A DNA stretch of 64,000 nucleotides from Onthophagus taurus (lineage: Eukaryota > Arthropoda > Insecta > Coleoptera > Scarabaeidae). Made by a program: the position numbers and the translations under genes. Under the pieces are notes generated by a model, which saw only the letters and a list, made by a program, of their open reading frames with translations, was not told the origin of the DNA and made no database searches. Of this stretch, positions 48,401 to 59,218 are shown in pieces (the stretch's first letter is position 1; each line of letters starts with the position of its first letter). The stretch is taken from contig NC_091970.1 of the NCBI RefSeq assembly GCF_036711975.1, forward strand, positions 6,083,501 through 6,147,500. The letters run 5' to 3'.

Positions 48401-51400
48401 TTAGAAAATTTGTTAACAATGAAACACAATCGATTCCGTTATTTTGATCTTTTTTGTTATCATTTCGACGTGAAGAAATCCGGAAATGTTCCACCTCAAT
48501 ACGATCCTCATAATGAATTGACAAATAAAAATATTTTGGGGTGCTTTAGATCTTATGAAGCTACTTCGACCGCTTTTAACGTTACAATTGATGAGGTTAA
48601 AGAAATTTTAAAGCAATGTTACGATGTTCTTTATGAGGAACGATTAAAGCGACCCAAACCTCATGTTGATACTAAAATCGTTACCGCTTGGAATGGTTTA
48701 ATGATATCTGGTTTTGCAAAGGCTGGATTTGTTTTAAATAGATCCGAATATGTTGATCGTGCTGTGAAAGCTCTCGAATTTGTTAACGAGTATTTATATA
48801 ATGACACAAATAGGACTTTATTGAGATGTTGTTATAAAGACGATTCCGGAAATATTAGTCAAATGTAAGAAAATTAAAGATAATTTTTATGTTATTTAAT
48901 AATTTTTTTTAGTTCCACGCCTATTAACGGATTTGTTCAAGATTACGCTTTCTTAATTAGAAGTTTAATCGATACGTATGAAGCTACGTTAGATTGTAGG
49001 TGGTTAGAGTGGGCTGAAACACTTCAAGATACCCAAAATGAGCTGTTTTGGGATGAAGAGGATTTTGGGTATTTCACAAGCCCTGAAGGGGATCCTTCGA
49101 TTGTTATTCGAGATAAAGAAGGTAAGAATTTTAAACCGAAATTAACGAAACTTTAATAACTCTGTTCAAACTTTCGATTTGCCACTATTATTATACGTGC
49201 ACATATCGCTACTTTTCTTTTCACGGTACGTATAAAATTACATAATTTTCATGAATATACATAGCATATTAAGCCGAGGTCGCTTGCGGCCGAGGCGCTA
49301 GCTCCATATCATATTGATACTAAACTACACGATTTTTAAGAATTTATTTGTATAGTAAGCCGAGGTCGCTTGCGGCCGAGGCTCTAGCTCCATATTATAT
49401 AGATACTAAACTACAGGATTGCTAAGAATTTATTTCTATAGTAAGCCGAGGTCGCTTGCGGCCGAGGCTCTAGCTCCATATTATCTAGATAGTAAACTAT
49501 AAGATTACTAAGGATTTGTTACTGTATTAAGCCGAGGTCGCTTGCGGCCGAGGCGCTAGTTCCATATTATATCGATAGTAAACTGTAAGATTACTAAGGA
49601 TTAAATTTTATATTAAGCCGAGGTCGCTTGCGGCCGAGGCTCTAGCTTCATAATATATGTATAGATACTAAACTACCCGATTTCTAAGAATTTATTTTCA
49701 TAGTAAGCCGAGGTCGCTTGCGGCCGAGGCTCTAGCTCCATATTATACAGGGATGTCCCGAAACTCAACGTCAAGCGGACACCGGGTGAGAGGCCAACCC
49801 ATACCTGTTCTGGTAAAAATGAGAAAAAATTCCATGTCTCTTAGTTAAGTTATAATCAGAGTCACGACGTTTCGGGCAGTTGAGGTCACCATCTGTATAG
49901 AGCAGCGAACGGGTTATAGCGTAGTAGTAACATGCTTCTATCGAGCACATCGTTGTGCCGCAACGTATCGATACTGGTTGAATGGCCCATATAAAATTTG
50001 TGGGGTTCTCTGCGGTACAGCGTTGAATACGTGTTTGGCCGATTGTCTGACTAAAACTCAACCAGTGGCGTGGTATTCTATATGTGGCGTGATGTGGTCC
50101 ATGTGGCCCGAGTCTCTACCGTAAGGCGACGAGCCGCCAATGAATTGCCCGACAACGTCGCGGCTCTGGTTATAATAGAGATACTTTTCAAAATGTTAAA
50201 AATCGGTCCCGTACATCATATCTTTAGGTACTACGGTCAGAAATGTTCGCAATTTAATAGTGATTTTTTTTAATAATCTATTCCTTGTGAACCATGCTAC
50301 TGTAGAAGTCACAAATCAAACAACAAAAGTCGTTAGTTTTGCGAAAAAATATACAGTGAAGACCGGTTATAACGAGCAGTCAAGGGACCGAAAAAATTGC
50401 TCGCTATAGACGGTACCTCGTTATAACCAAGGTTGTCGTAATATGTAACATAAATTTTAATACTTGTGCAAAAAGTAGTAACTAGCAATTTTAAAAACGA
50501 ATTAAAAAAATCTTTTTGTTTTTGCACTTTTACAATGAAATTTTTGTTTATTTACTATCAGAAATTAATCACTATGAGAAATTTTGTTTGCTTTAAAAGT
50601 ATACGATTGAAAAGGTAAAAACAAAAAAATACATTATCATGTTTTTGTAATTTTTCATAACTTTATTGTTTAAGGCTCGTTACTACCATCTTCTGGTTAA
50701 GCTATCTAAGGGATTATTACCACGGTTACGGTTATTTTACGCGCTCTGATTGGCTAGTAGATGAGTTTATCTATAAGATAAATTTAACTAAAATATGGTA
50801 GTAATGGACCTAAGACAGATACAACTACCTAATAGACTAAAACTAATTAACTAAACATCTATACTATTATACATCTAAAATTAATTTTTATTGAAATATT
50901 CTCGGATGTTTTTCTGTTTTATGCTTTTATGTAATAATTCCTGGCGAATATTTTTGTTTATTGTATCGTATGCGAACATACATTCAGTATTGTCCGCATA
51001 GTTGGTTGCAATGTAACGTGTCAACCTAGAAAATGCTTCTAAAAATTCATTTTTTGATATGTTTCGTTCTACCTCTTCATCTGATTCACCGTCACATTCA
51101 TTATCTTTATTCAACACGTTAGACATTATTTCAGTGTCAGATAGAATGGAACCAGTAGTAACATCGTCATCGATAGTGGCAAATAAATTTAAATCGATAC
51201 TGTCTATTTCCAAACCGTTTTTCTCTGCCCAACTAGAAAGATTTTCTTCCACAGAGATACGCGTAATTAATTGAGCTAAGGGAATTTCATCTTCCTCGCT
51301 AAAATTCTCTGCAAGATTGCCGAATGCATGACGAAAGCAATTCATTATTGTTTCTTTTTTAACATTTATCCATGCGCTGTTTAGCATTATTATGGCATCT

Positions 51401-54400
51401 AAAATATCGATTTTTAATTTTTCATTCAGATCCATAGCTTCTACTAACTTGAACAATAACTTTTGTCGGTAAAACGTTTTCATTGATTTAATTATGCCTT
51501 GGTCCATAGGTTGTAAGACGGAAGTTGAATTTGGCGGAAAGTACGCAAGTTCCATACATTCTAAGTTGTTAATATGAGGATTTTTGTAACGACGTATAGA
51601 TACAAGTTCACGTAAATCTAGCGATAAACTGAACTGCCGATGCTGCCTGTACATGGTGCCTAAATGGCGCGTCACGACGTCACCAGATTTTTACGTCATT
51701 CGCTCGTTATAGACGGTACAAAATACGCAAAACTACAACCGAGCTCTCGTTATAACCGAACTCTCGTTATAACCGAGCACGCGTTATAACTGAAATTTTT
51801 TACATTGTAAGGATAGGATTTTTCACGGGACTTGGAAGCTTGCTCGTTATAGAGCAGATGCTCGTTATAAAGCATACTCGTTATAACCGGTCTTTACTGT
51901 ATTAATTTGATTGAGTTAAGGTTGCAAGAATTTATGTGTATTAAGTTTGACACACGATTTCTAAAAAAAGGAGTAGTACAACACCCTTGGCAAGTAATTT
52001 TAAAAGATGGCCTCTTTAGTCAAGTTTCCAAAATGGTACAACACTTGCCATTTTTCTTGTCATAAAAAACATTATTGCCTGTTTTTCTGCAAAAAACACG
52101 TTATTTAAAAAATTCATACTTTTGTATGTTATTTGTATTTATTTTTTATTTCCTCTTAACTTTGTTAGAAGATGTGCCAGTCATTATCTACGAACTATAA
52201 AATGTGGTTTCAAGAAGATGGTTGCCCTTATGTCTTGCAAAAAGACTCTTTCAAATAAGGTTAATCTAAAGACAAAATTAAACAAACAAATTTATTTATT
52301 ATTAATTTTATAGTATTATTTTCTTAAAACTAAGGCAAATGCTCAAATTATTTGCCGTCGGCACTATTAGAAGCTCTACATCGTCACAGAAAAGATCTTT
52401 TTACTAGTTGTGCAGATCTCTTTGCATTTATTTCTTCTGCTGCTGTATAAATATTGTGGCTCAGTTCGGCAAGATTTTCAATCGGTTTTTAATACACTGT
52501 TTCTTTTATGCAATCCTAATAAGAAAATCAAAGGGATTTAGACCCAGAGAATGAGGAGGCCACGTAATCGAACCACGACGCCCAATTCATCTTTCTGGGT
52601 ATTCTGTATGCAATCCCATACAGGACAAGCATAATGAGCAGGGCAACCATCTTGTTGAAACCACATTTCTCTGTAGATATTGAGTGGCACATTTTCTAAC
52701 AAAGTTGTTAAATCATTTGGTAGAGGATAGGTTGAAAGTACAAAACATATTCCCCAAATTTCATTTTCCTAGCGTTTATGGTTTTTGAGAAAAAAAAATT
52801 AAACCAAAATTTTCCGTCATTTTTGGAAGGGTGTAGCTCCTTAGGGGAGCCGAAGTCACCCATGGCTCATATATCAAAATACCCTTAAAATTCACTAAAG
52901 AATCGCCCCTTGAAGTTTGTTGCGGTCATTCAGATACACCCTGTATAGATAGTAAACTATAAGATTAGCTAATCTTTTTAGATTGTAAATAAGCGTCAAA
53001 ACATGGAAAAAGTGTCAGAAAGTGTTATATTCTGGATACTGAATTTGGTACTATTCCTAGAAGTGCTGTATTGGAAAGTTAAGAAATCAGCGAGAGAAGC
53101 AGTGGGAATACAATCTCGGGCAGCATCTTAATGAATTGACTATCCCTAAGTCTGCTTAATCTATGCTCTCTTTTTTTCAACCTTGTTTTTTTGTAACTCA
53201 TCTCTTGCTACTCAAATTCTTTATGATTAATATTTTTCAACGAAAATTTTTTTTTAAGTATTACAAATAAATAATATTTTTTGAGTTGGTTATAAAAACG
53301 TAAGTTGTCGATCTGTAACGTTTTTACAAACGATGGCACTCAAAGTGGGAGGGTTGAACGAATTGGGATGACGAAGAAAATCGCTCTCAGGGGCGAAAGG
53401 TGGGAGGGAAAATGGAAAAGAAATGGGTGTTTTCGATCGCGATGAAGTAGTTTTTTTTCTTATAAATCGTATCACGTTGCTAAGAAAACTTGGAAAGAAA
53501 AAAATAAAATAGAAACGAAATTATTGTTAACTCTTACATCGTCTTGAACGGTTAACTTTATCTGCTTGTAATTCTGGTTGGTTGACCCGATGTTTGTTCA
53601 ACTCCCCCTCTTTCTCTATCCAGAATTTAAGGGTTCGTGGAAATCCCTCCTGGCGTGAATATAACCGGTGTAGACACGTGTTATCTCCTACTGGCGACGT
53701 GGCACCTTCTTGTCTAGTCAAAGAACGATCGATCGGCTCTGCGTTAGCAAATTTCGACGTTGCCACAATAACTTTATCGCTATGTCCTAATCCGGACGGT
53801 TTTATTACGTCCTTTTCGACGGATGCGCCACTACGACGCCCTTATCTAGCAAATTTGCGAAGTTAAGAGCACATTTCAGATGGTTATCTAATAACACCGT
53901 CTAAGCGTCTTATCTTTTAAGCTTCCTCTCAATGCGAGGGACGTTAATAATCCGGGGATTTTGGAGAATATAAAGATTCGAGTTTAATTTGATAATAAAT
54001 TATCGTTTTTTTTTAATTGGACAATAATTTATTATACATTAAAAGTGAACTGTTTAATAAATAAAAATGTTGCACAGAGTGCGCTAGGTAAACCTAAATT
54101 ATTAATATTCGCTTGGGAAAATCGATACGTGGCCGGTTTCGAACCTCGACATAGAAAAATGGGTCGTTTACCATTTCCCGATGTTTCGACGATCGACACT
54201 TTAACATCGTCTATAAAACAGGACATCTAAAGACAGGTTTATGTTTGTGGTTTAAATAATTAAAATGAAAGTCGATTACGAATGGTGGAGTTCTTTGAAA
54301 TCGATTAAATTTAAATAAAAATTACAGATTATATTACAGATCGAGATGGGGTTGAATAAGCCGAGGTCGCTTGCGGCCGAGGCGCTAGTTCCATATCATA

Positions 54401-57400
54401 TCGATAGTAAAGTACACAATTTCTAAGGATTTATTTCCATAACAAGCCGAGGTCGCTTGCGGCCGAGGCGCTAGTTTCAAATTATATCAAAGATACATAA
54501 TTTTCAAGAATATATATTATAATCAAGCCGAGGTCGCTTGCGGCCGAGGCGCTAGTTCCGTATCATAACTATACTAAACTATACGATTTTTAAAGATTCA
54601 CTTTCTTATTAAGCCGAGGTCGCTTGCGGCCAAGGCGCTAGTTCCATACCATATCGATGCTAATGTAGACAATTTCTAAGAATTTATTTCCATATTAAGT
54701 CGAGGTCGCTTGCGGCCGAGGCGCTAATTCCATACCATATCGATGCTAATGTACACAATTTCTAAGGATTTATTTCCATATTAAGTCGAGGACGTTAGTT
54801 CCATATCATATCAAAGATACATAATTTTTAAGAATATATATTATAATCAAGCCGAGGTCGCTTGCGACCGAGGCACTAGCTCCTTATCATAACTATACCA
54901 AACTGTACGATTTCTAAAGATTTACTTTCTTATTAAGCCGAGGTCGCTTGCGGCCGAGGCGCTAGTTCCATACCATTTCGATGCTAAAGTACACAATTTC
55001 TAAGGATTTATTTTATATTAAGTCGAGGCCGCTTGCGGCCGAGACGTTAGTTTCCATATCATATTAAAGATACATAATTTTTAAGAATATATATTATAAT
55101 CAAGCTGAGGTCGCTTGCTCCGTATCATAACCACACCAAACTATACGATTTCTAAGGATTTACTTCCATATTATATCGAGGTCGTTTGCGGCCGAGACGC
55201 TAGTTCCATATCATATCAAAAGCATATAATTTTCATGTACAGGGAAACGTCGTTTTACGCCGGGGTTCTGTTCCGAGAGACACCGGCGTAAACAAAATCG
55301 GCGTAAAATGAACACAAATATAATGGACGGTATAAGGTTAGGTTCCTGTTGTGTTTATTTAATACATATCCTATATATATTCAAAATAAATAATAATCTC
55401 TTGATATAAATAATAAATTTTTTGAAATAAATCCAAAAATCCAGTTTCATTTGCTTTGATTGTTGCTTCCTTTCTTGCAGAATCATAGCATAAGGTCGAA
55501 GGGCAGCTATGACACTTCTTTCAACATTTCCGCTTCGATTGTAATCCCCATCTATGTCACAGAGCTCACCTGTTAACTTTTCTATAGAGGAAAGGATACG
55601 AGTTAGATAGTCGGTTTTTGGGATTTTCCTATCATTTTCTTTCTCATCCTCCTCTTTTTCTTCGGCATTTTCTGATTGAGGGCGATCATATGCCTCCATC
55701 AACTCTTCTAATTCTTGATTTGAGATTGGTTATTCATGCACGTCTAACAGTCCGGTCACATCTTCAGTTGTTACGTCTTCGAATCCACATTCGCGTGTAA
55801 ACTTGATAATGTCTTCGTTTATGTTATTTACCACTTCTACACTTGCACCTTGTATAAATCCAGGAAGAAGTTTACACCAAACGCCGTTTAAACAATTGTT
55901 TGTCACTTCGTCCCTCTTAGCTTTTGTCAAGACCTCTAAAAGCCCGTGGATTCTGGGAATGGTACACTACCATTGGCTTAAATTTTAAAGAACCAGAAAT
56001 ATTTGATTCCAAGGGAACAGTCAGTCTATCCTTGGCGGCTTTAAATCCACGAGCACTACGTTCTTCTCGCGAAATAAATGTTCTCGATGGCAACTTCTTC
56101 CAATAGAGGCCTGTTTCATCAAAATTGAAGATGAGATCTGCAGGGTAATTCCCTTGTTCCACAATTTCTTTAAACTTTTAAAGGTAAGCTGCTGCTGCTT
56201 CTACATCAGCGCTCGCAGCTCGAGGTTTAAACGGATATTGGTTCGAGATTTGAATCTCGTGAAGCACCCAGTGCTTGCCAAGAAAGTTTCGCCAGTGATT
56301 TCTTGCGCCTTCAAATCAGAAAAAATCAACTGTGCTTTTTCGCATATGATTGCTTGTGTTACAGGAATATTCTTTTGATTGGCATCATCAACCCACAATG
56401 CCAACATTTTTTCCATTTTCTCTATATTTTTTTATTGTCGTCTGATGTCAGGCGAACCGGGGAATCCCACGCCGGCACCAACCGGCGTAAACCGAACCGG
56501 CGCAAAACAACGTTTACCTGTATATATATTATAATCAAGCCGAGGTCGCTTGCGGCCGAGGCGCTAGCTCCGTATCATATAACTTTACTAAAATACACGA
56601 TTTCTAAAGATTTACTTTTTTATTAAGCCGAGGTCGCTTGATTTTATTTTTCAAATTCTGCACATTTTGAACGTTTTCAGAATAAAGTATTTGATTTAAA
56701 TCCGTTTTACCTGATTTAAATCTGGTGAACGAGGTGGCCATGGGACAGGACCTCCTTGGCCAATCCAGTTATTGCCAAATCTGTTTTTTAAGTATGCTCG
56801 CGTAGCGCGTGCATAATGTGCTGGTGTTCCATCGTGCATAAAGAAGCAATCTTCTAGAATTTGTTGAGGTAATTCATCAAATGCCTCTGTAAGCTCATTT
56901 TGTAAAAAATGTATGTAAGCATCGGCTGTCAATCTCTTTGGAAGAAAAAATGGACCTGATCACTTATAACTCCAGCCCATACATTAATACTGAATCGCCA
57001 CTGATGATGAATTTCTAGTATTGCATGGGGATTTTCATCACTCCAAATGTGCGCATTATGAATATTAAAAATTCCGCAAGTCGACGTTTACTACCTCTTC
57101 CTGTATGGCCCACCTACAAAAATCTCTCTTTTTCGCCATCATTTTCTGTTAGAGCTTGAACGGTGTTGTGATGATAAGGATGCAACTGCTCTGTTAAAAT
57201 GAGGTGAACGGTTGTTTTCTTAATGTTTTCTTGTGCAGAAATTCTTCTTCGTAATCACAGTAACCACTTAATTATTATAAAAACAAATTAAAATTCATGA
57301 TGTTAACAATATCAATTTATATTAGATACTATATACAGGATGTTCCAAAACAACTTTTATATAAAACCCTGTATATTACAATCAAGCCAAGGTCGCTTGT

Positions 57401-58554
57401 GCCCGAGGCGCTAGCTCCGTATTATATCTATACAAAACTACACATTTTTCATGGATATTTCTCCATATTAAGCTGTAAAATGAGTCATTTTACCATTTCC
57501 CGATGTTTCGACGATGAACATCGTCTATAAGACAGAGAAAATTACGTTGGAGTTGGAATTCTTTGAAAGGGATAGATTTTAAATAATTTTTTTTGTTTAT
57601 TACAGATCAAGACGGGGCTGAACCAAGTGGAAATTCGGTTTCTGTCCACAATTTGGTTCGTCTTTCCGCTTACTTGAATCGACCGGATTTGAAGGACAAG
57701 GCGGGAAAGACTCTAACGGCTTTCGCGGAGCGCCTCCGCCAGATCGCGTTCGCTCTCCCGGAAATGACTTCCGGTCTGATGCATTACTCCGATTCCTTGC
57801 CACAGGTAGGTGCTTTATAGCTCTTTTCTAGTTAGGTTCCGGTACTAAAGATCAAAAGCGTGAACCTTTTTTTTTTATAAAAAAAATTTTCTTTTTTCTA
57901 TTTTTCAAAGAAAAGAATTTCTATTAAAATCACAATAAATGTCATGGTCTTTGCGTAAGCAGAAGTCGATAAATAATTGTAAAGACAAGGGGTACTCTGT
58001 AAAAGGGGAAATCGAAGGGAATAAATTGAGATTGATCGTTCTCTGAGACCGTCGAGACTTGGGCGACCTCAGGAGTCACGGAAAACTTTCCTCGGTTAGA
58101 GTTAGGGCCATTGTGATACTGTTGATGACAGCTTGAAAGCGGTCCGGTTTGATCGATTCAAAACAAAGCGATGCTTTGCGTTTCAAAACATAATAATTCC
58201 AAAAATAAAACAACATTTAAATTGATCCATAAATTAAAACTAAAAATTGATGATTATGAATTTCTTTAACAGATATTCATTGTTGGTCATTTGGATGATG
58301 ACAAGACTAAAGCACTTTTGAACGCTGTCCGGGAATGTTACATTCCAGGAAAAGTTTTGATTCTTGTTGATGATCCCGAAGGACGTTCCGAATTCCTTTA
58401 CAAACGAATCGACTTTATGGGAAAATTGAAGAAAGTTGAAGGCCAACCGACAGCTTACGTATGCAGAAGTTATACTTGTTCTTTACCCGTAACGGATCCC
58501 GAAGCTTTAAAGAAAGCTTTAGATGTTGAATCTCGTAAAAAATCATCCTCTTAG
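45465..58554 (+). CDS. SPATA20: Spermatogenesis-associated protein 20-like (thioredoxin-fold DUF255 protein)
   Basis: Six exons: 45465-45604, 45755-46308, 47820-48864, 48913-49121, 57606-57805, 58273-58554; phases agree and give 809 residues, close to vertebrate SPATA20. Exon 1 encodes a basic N-terminus without acidic residues, possibly a mitochondrial presequence; the body may also start at the internal Met in KMATGPS. The thioredoxin-like domain starts at [20 protein letters not shown] and contains Cys126-His-Trp-Cys129 in [14 protein letters not shown], then [11 protein letters not shown] and [13 protein letters not shown]. The rest is the alpha/alpha toroid region ([44 protein letters not shown]). 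The cellular role is not well known; a redox function is suggested in the family. Introns 2 (1.5 kb) and 4 (8.5 kb) are filled with transposons. Confidence 0.95.
46513..47570. mobile_element. Middle nested element with CAGGGTGT ends
   Basis: TACAGGGTGTC at 46513 and ACACCCTGTA ending at 47570 are inverted ends common to many insect DNA elements; the repeats are short and diverged. No coding domain recognised. It sits wholly inside 46323-47770. Confidence 0.6.
47168..47478. mobile_element. Inner long-arm foldback element
   Basis: CAGGACTGCT at 47168 is inverted as AGCAGTCCTG at about 47459-47468. The arms share TACGTCACAC, ATGCGTTTG and TTTTTAGAGGTTA over about 150 bp each. Third level of nesting inside SPATA20 intron 2. 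Confidence 0.75.
49271..49745 (+). repeat. 86-bp tandem array, six units, SPATA20 intron 4
   Basis: Units start AAGCCGAGGTCGCTTGCGGC at 49271, 49357, 49443, 49529, 49615 and 49705. Each has a GC-rich ~30-bp head (ending GAGGCGCTAG or GAGGCTCTAG) and an AT-rich ~56-bp tail (TCCATATTATATAGATA, AAACTA, TAAGAATTTATTT). The last unit is cut by the insertion at 49746; its tail resumes at about 52947. Confidence 0.95.
50354..51899 (-). mobile_element. pogo/Tigger-like DNA transposon, 1546 bp, TA flanks
   Basis: Ends CAGTGAAGACCGGTTATAAC and, inverted, CAGTAAAGACCGGTTATAAC, flanked by TA on both sides (50352-50353, 51900-51901). Many copies of CTCGTTATAA lie near the ends (50365-50440 and 51710-51890), probably transposase-binding sites. 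Internally deleted; encodes the transposase C-terminal half. Confidence 0.92.
50881..51675 (-). pseudogene. Truncated pogo-like transposase (DDE C-terminal part)
   Basis: An open frame of up to 264 residues. [20 protein letters not shown] is the hallmark of the DDE-1 domain in pogo/Tigger transposases (third acidic residue region). The CENP-B-type DNA-binding domain and first catalytic Asp are absent, and upstream sequence goes directly to the terminal repeats. Likely inactive. Confidence 0.85.
52972..54140. other. SPATA20 intron 4, non-repetitive part
   Basis: About 1.2 kb with no recognised element. 53330-53450 and 53550-53900 are less AT-rich than their surroundings and hold open frames on both strands (for example 53582-53866), but no family was recognised and no good splice context was seen. 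Confidence 0.4.
54150..54357 (+). repeat. Duplicate of SPATA20 intron 4 end plus start of exon 5
   Basis: TTACCATTTCCCGATGTTTC and the following bases recur at 57490-57600. The copy ends TTACAGATCGAGATGGGGTTGAA-like at 54335-54357, matching the real acceptor and first ~20 exon bases at 57600-57625 (TTACAGATCAAGACGGGGCT). The copy is cut off by the 86-bp array at 54358. Confidence 0.85.
54358..55237 (+). repeat. 86-bp repeat family, second array (~10 diverged units)
   Basis: GCCGAGGTCGCTTGCGG heads recur every 76-91 bp from 54358. Some are decayed (GTCGAGGCCGCTTGCGG near 55022; a head lacking its core near 54783). The array is cut by the Tigger-like insertion at 55240 and resumes at 56522. 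Confidence 0.92.
55240..56520 (-). mobile_element. Tigger-like DNA transposon, 1281 bp, TA flanks
   Basis: 24-bp inverted ends CAGGGAAACGTCGTTTTACG / CAGGTAAACGTTGTTTTGCG, both flanked by TA (55238-55239, 56521-56522). The minus strand encodes pieces of one transposase: a CENP-B-type HTH ([20 protein letters not shown], about 56416-56200), the start of the DDE domain ([18 protein letters not shown], 56160-55920), and a C-terminal tail (55930-55440). Most of the catalytic core is deleted and frames shift. Confidence 0.93.
56522..56640 (+). repeat. 86-bp repeat family, remainder after insertions
   Basis: Two further units (heads at about 56536 and 56625). The second is cut after GAGGTCGCTTG by the element that follows; a last decayed head lies at about 57383. 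Confidence 0.85.
56641..57372 (-). pseudogene. Decayed DUF4817/mariner-type transposase element
   Basis: The minus strand reads [18 protein letters not shown], then INVWAG-like sequence, then [40 protein letters not shown] and [10 protein letters not shown]. This is the DDE_3-type catalytic part found behind DUF4817 helix-turn-helix domains in insect transposons. The right end has ACCCTGTATA. Stops and frameshifts are present. Confidence 0.8.
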
Positions 58555-58635
58555 AGTTTGTAAATTTGTAAATAGAAGAAAAAAGATATAGAGAGTTATT
58601 AATAATGTATTTTCGGTGATTGTGGTCTTTTAGAA

Positions 58636-58641
58636 AATAAA
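58636..58641 (+). terminator. SPATA20 poly(A) signal
   Basis: AATAAA 82 bases after the stop codon of the last exon. Confidence 0.6.
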
Positions 58642-58779
58642 GTTTGACAGCAAAAATTGTTTTAAATAAATCTCCTTTCTATCTTCTAAATTTAAATCAG
58701 TTTTATAAGTTTTGGGTGTGGCAGAAATTGTTTATTTATCTCCTGAAAACTTATAAAAAAAAACTTTGACCTTATCCCA

Positions 58780-59218
58780 AAGCTTTAAAAAAAATCCTTT
58801 TCAGACGAAGACCCGGAGGGCCGAGTTTCTTTTGAGGACCGTTTCAGGGGTAACCCGGCAAAGGGGTTTTCAGTCAATGAGCAGAGCTGTAACAGGTATT
58901 TCTCTTCGCGTCTGTTGTAAGGATGTGCGCGCGTGCGCGTTTCTCTTTTCAGCTTGCAAAGCTGTTGCTTCTGACCAGTTCGCATCCGAAATCGGCGCGG
59001 AGAGGCTGAAAGCACACGCGAGAAAGCAAGTTTTTCCCAGTTTTCTTTTAGAAGGGTGTTCTCGCGAGCAACAAAAAAAAATTATCCGAATCATACCCGC
59101 GCGTTCTGTGCAATTAAATCGTAATTTTTTCGACCCGTTTCAGTGCGGAAAACTAAATTTTCAGTTTGGAAAAGTGAAAAGTTGAGATTTGCGAGGACCA
59201 GCCCGGAGCCGAGAGAAG
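58780..59218 (+). other. Probable 5' UTR exon of the gene at 61357
   Basis: The segment has higher GC than its surroundings, contains several unproductive ATGs, and ends in GAGAGAAG|GTGAGTACC, an excellent splice donor at 59218. It would join the acceptor at 61182. The open frame 58766-59185 has no recognisable domain. Start of transcription unknown. Confidence 0.45.

Larger units (their letters stand above)
49746..52946. mobile_element. Composite DNA-transposon insertion inside the 86-bp array
   Basis: The element begins TACAGGGATGTCCCGAAACT and ends TACACCCTGTA; to each side lie the two halves of one array unit (CCATATTA / AGATAGTAAACTATAAGAT). It contains a pogo-like element (50354-51899). 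A decayed transposase stretch lies on the minus strand at about 52520-52700 ([13 protein letters not shown], the catalytic-Asp block of mariner-type transposases). The first 300 bp show no recognised domain. Confidence 0.65.

Noticed and set aside
47832-48524. Minus-strand frames of 133 and 92 codons
   Set aside because: Antisense shadows of the large SPATA20 exon 3.
49771-50273. Frames at 49771-50061 (-) and 50070-50273 (+)
   Set aside because: Both lie in the outer part of a DNA-transposon insertion and match no domain I know.
53582-53866. 94-codon plus-strand frame in SPATA20 intron 4
   Set aside because: No homology recognised, opposite-strand frame overlaps it, no splice or promoter context. 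Kept only as a note on composition.
58766-59185. 139-codon plus-strand frame as a protein gene
   Set aside because: No domain, low-complexity basic/Ser composition, and the strong donor at 59218 lies beyond its stop; a 5' UTR exon explains the region better.
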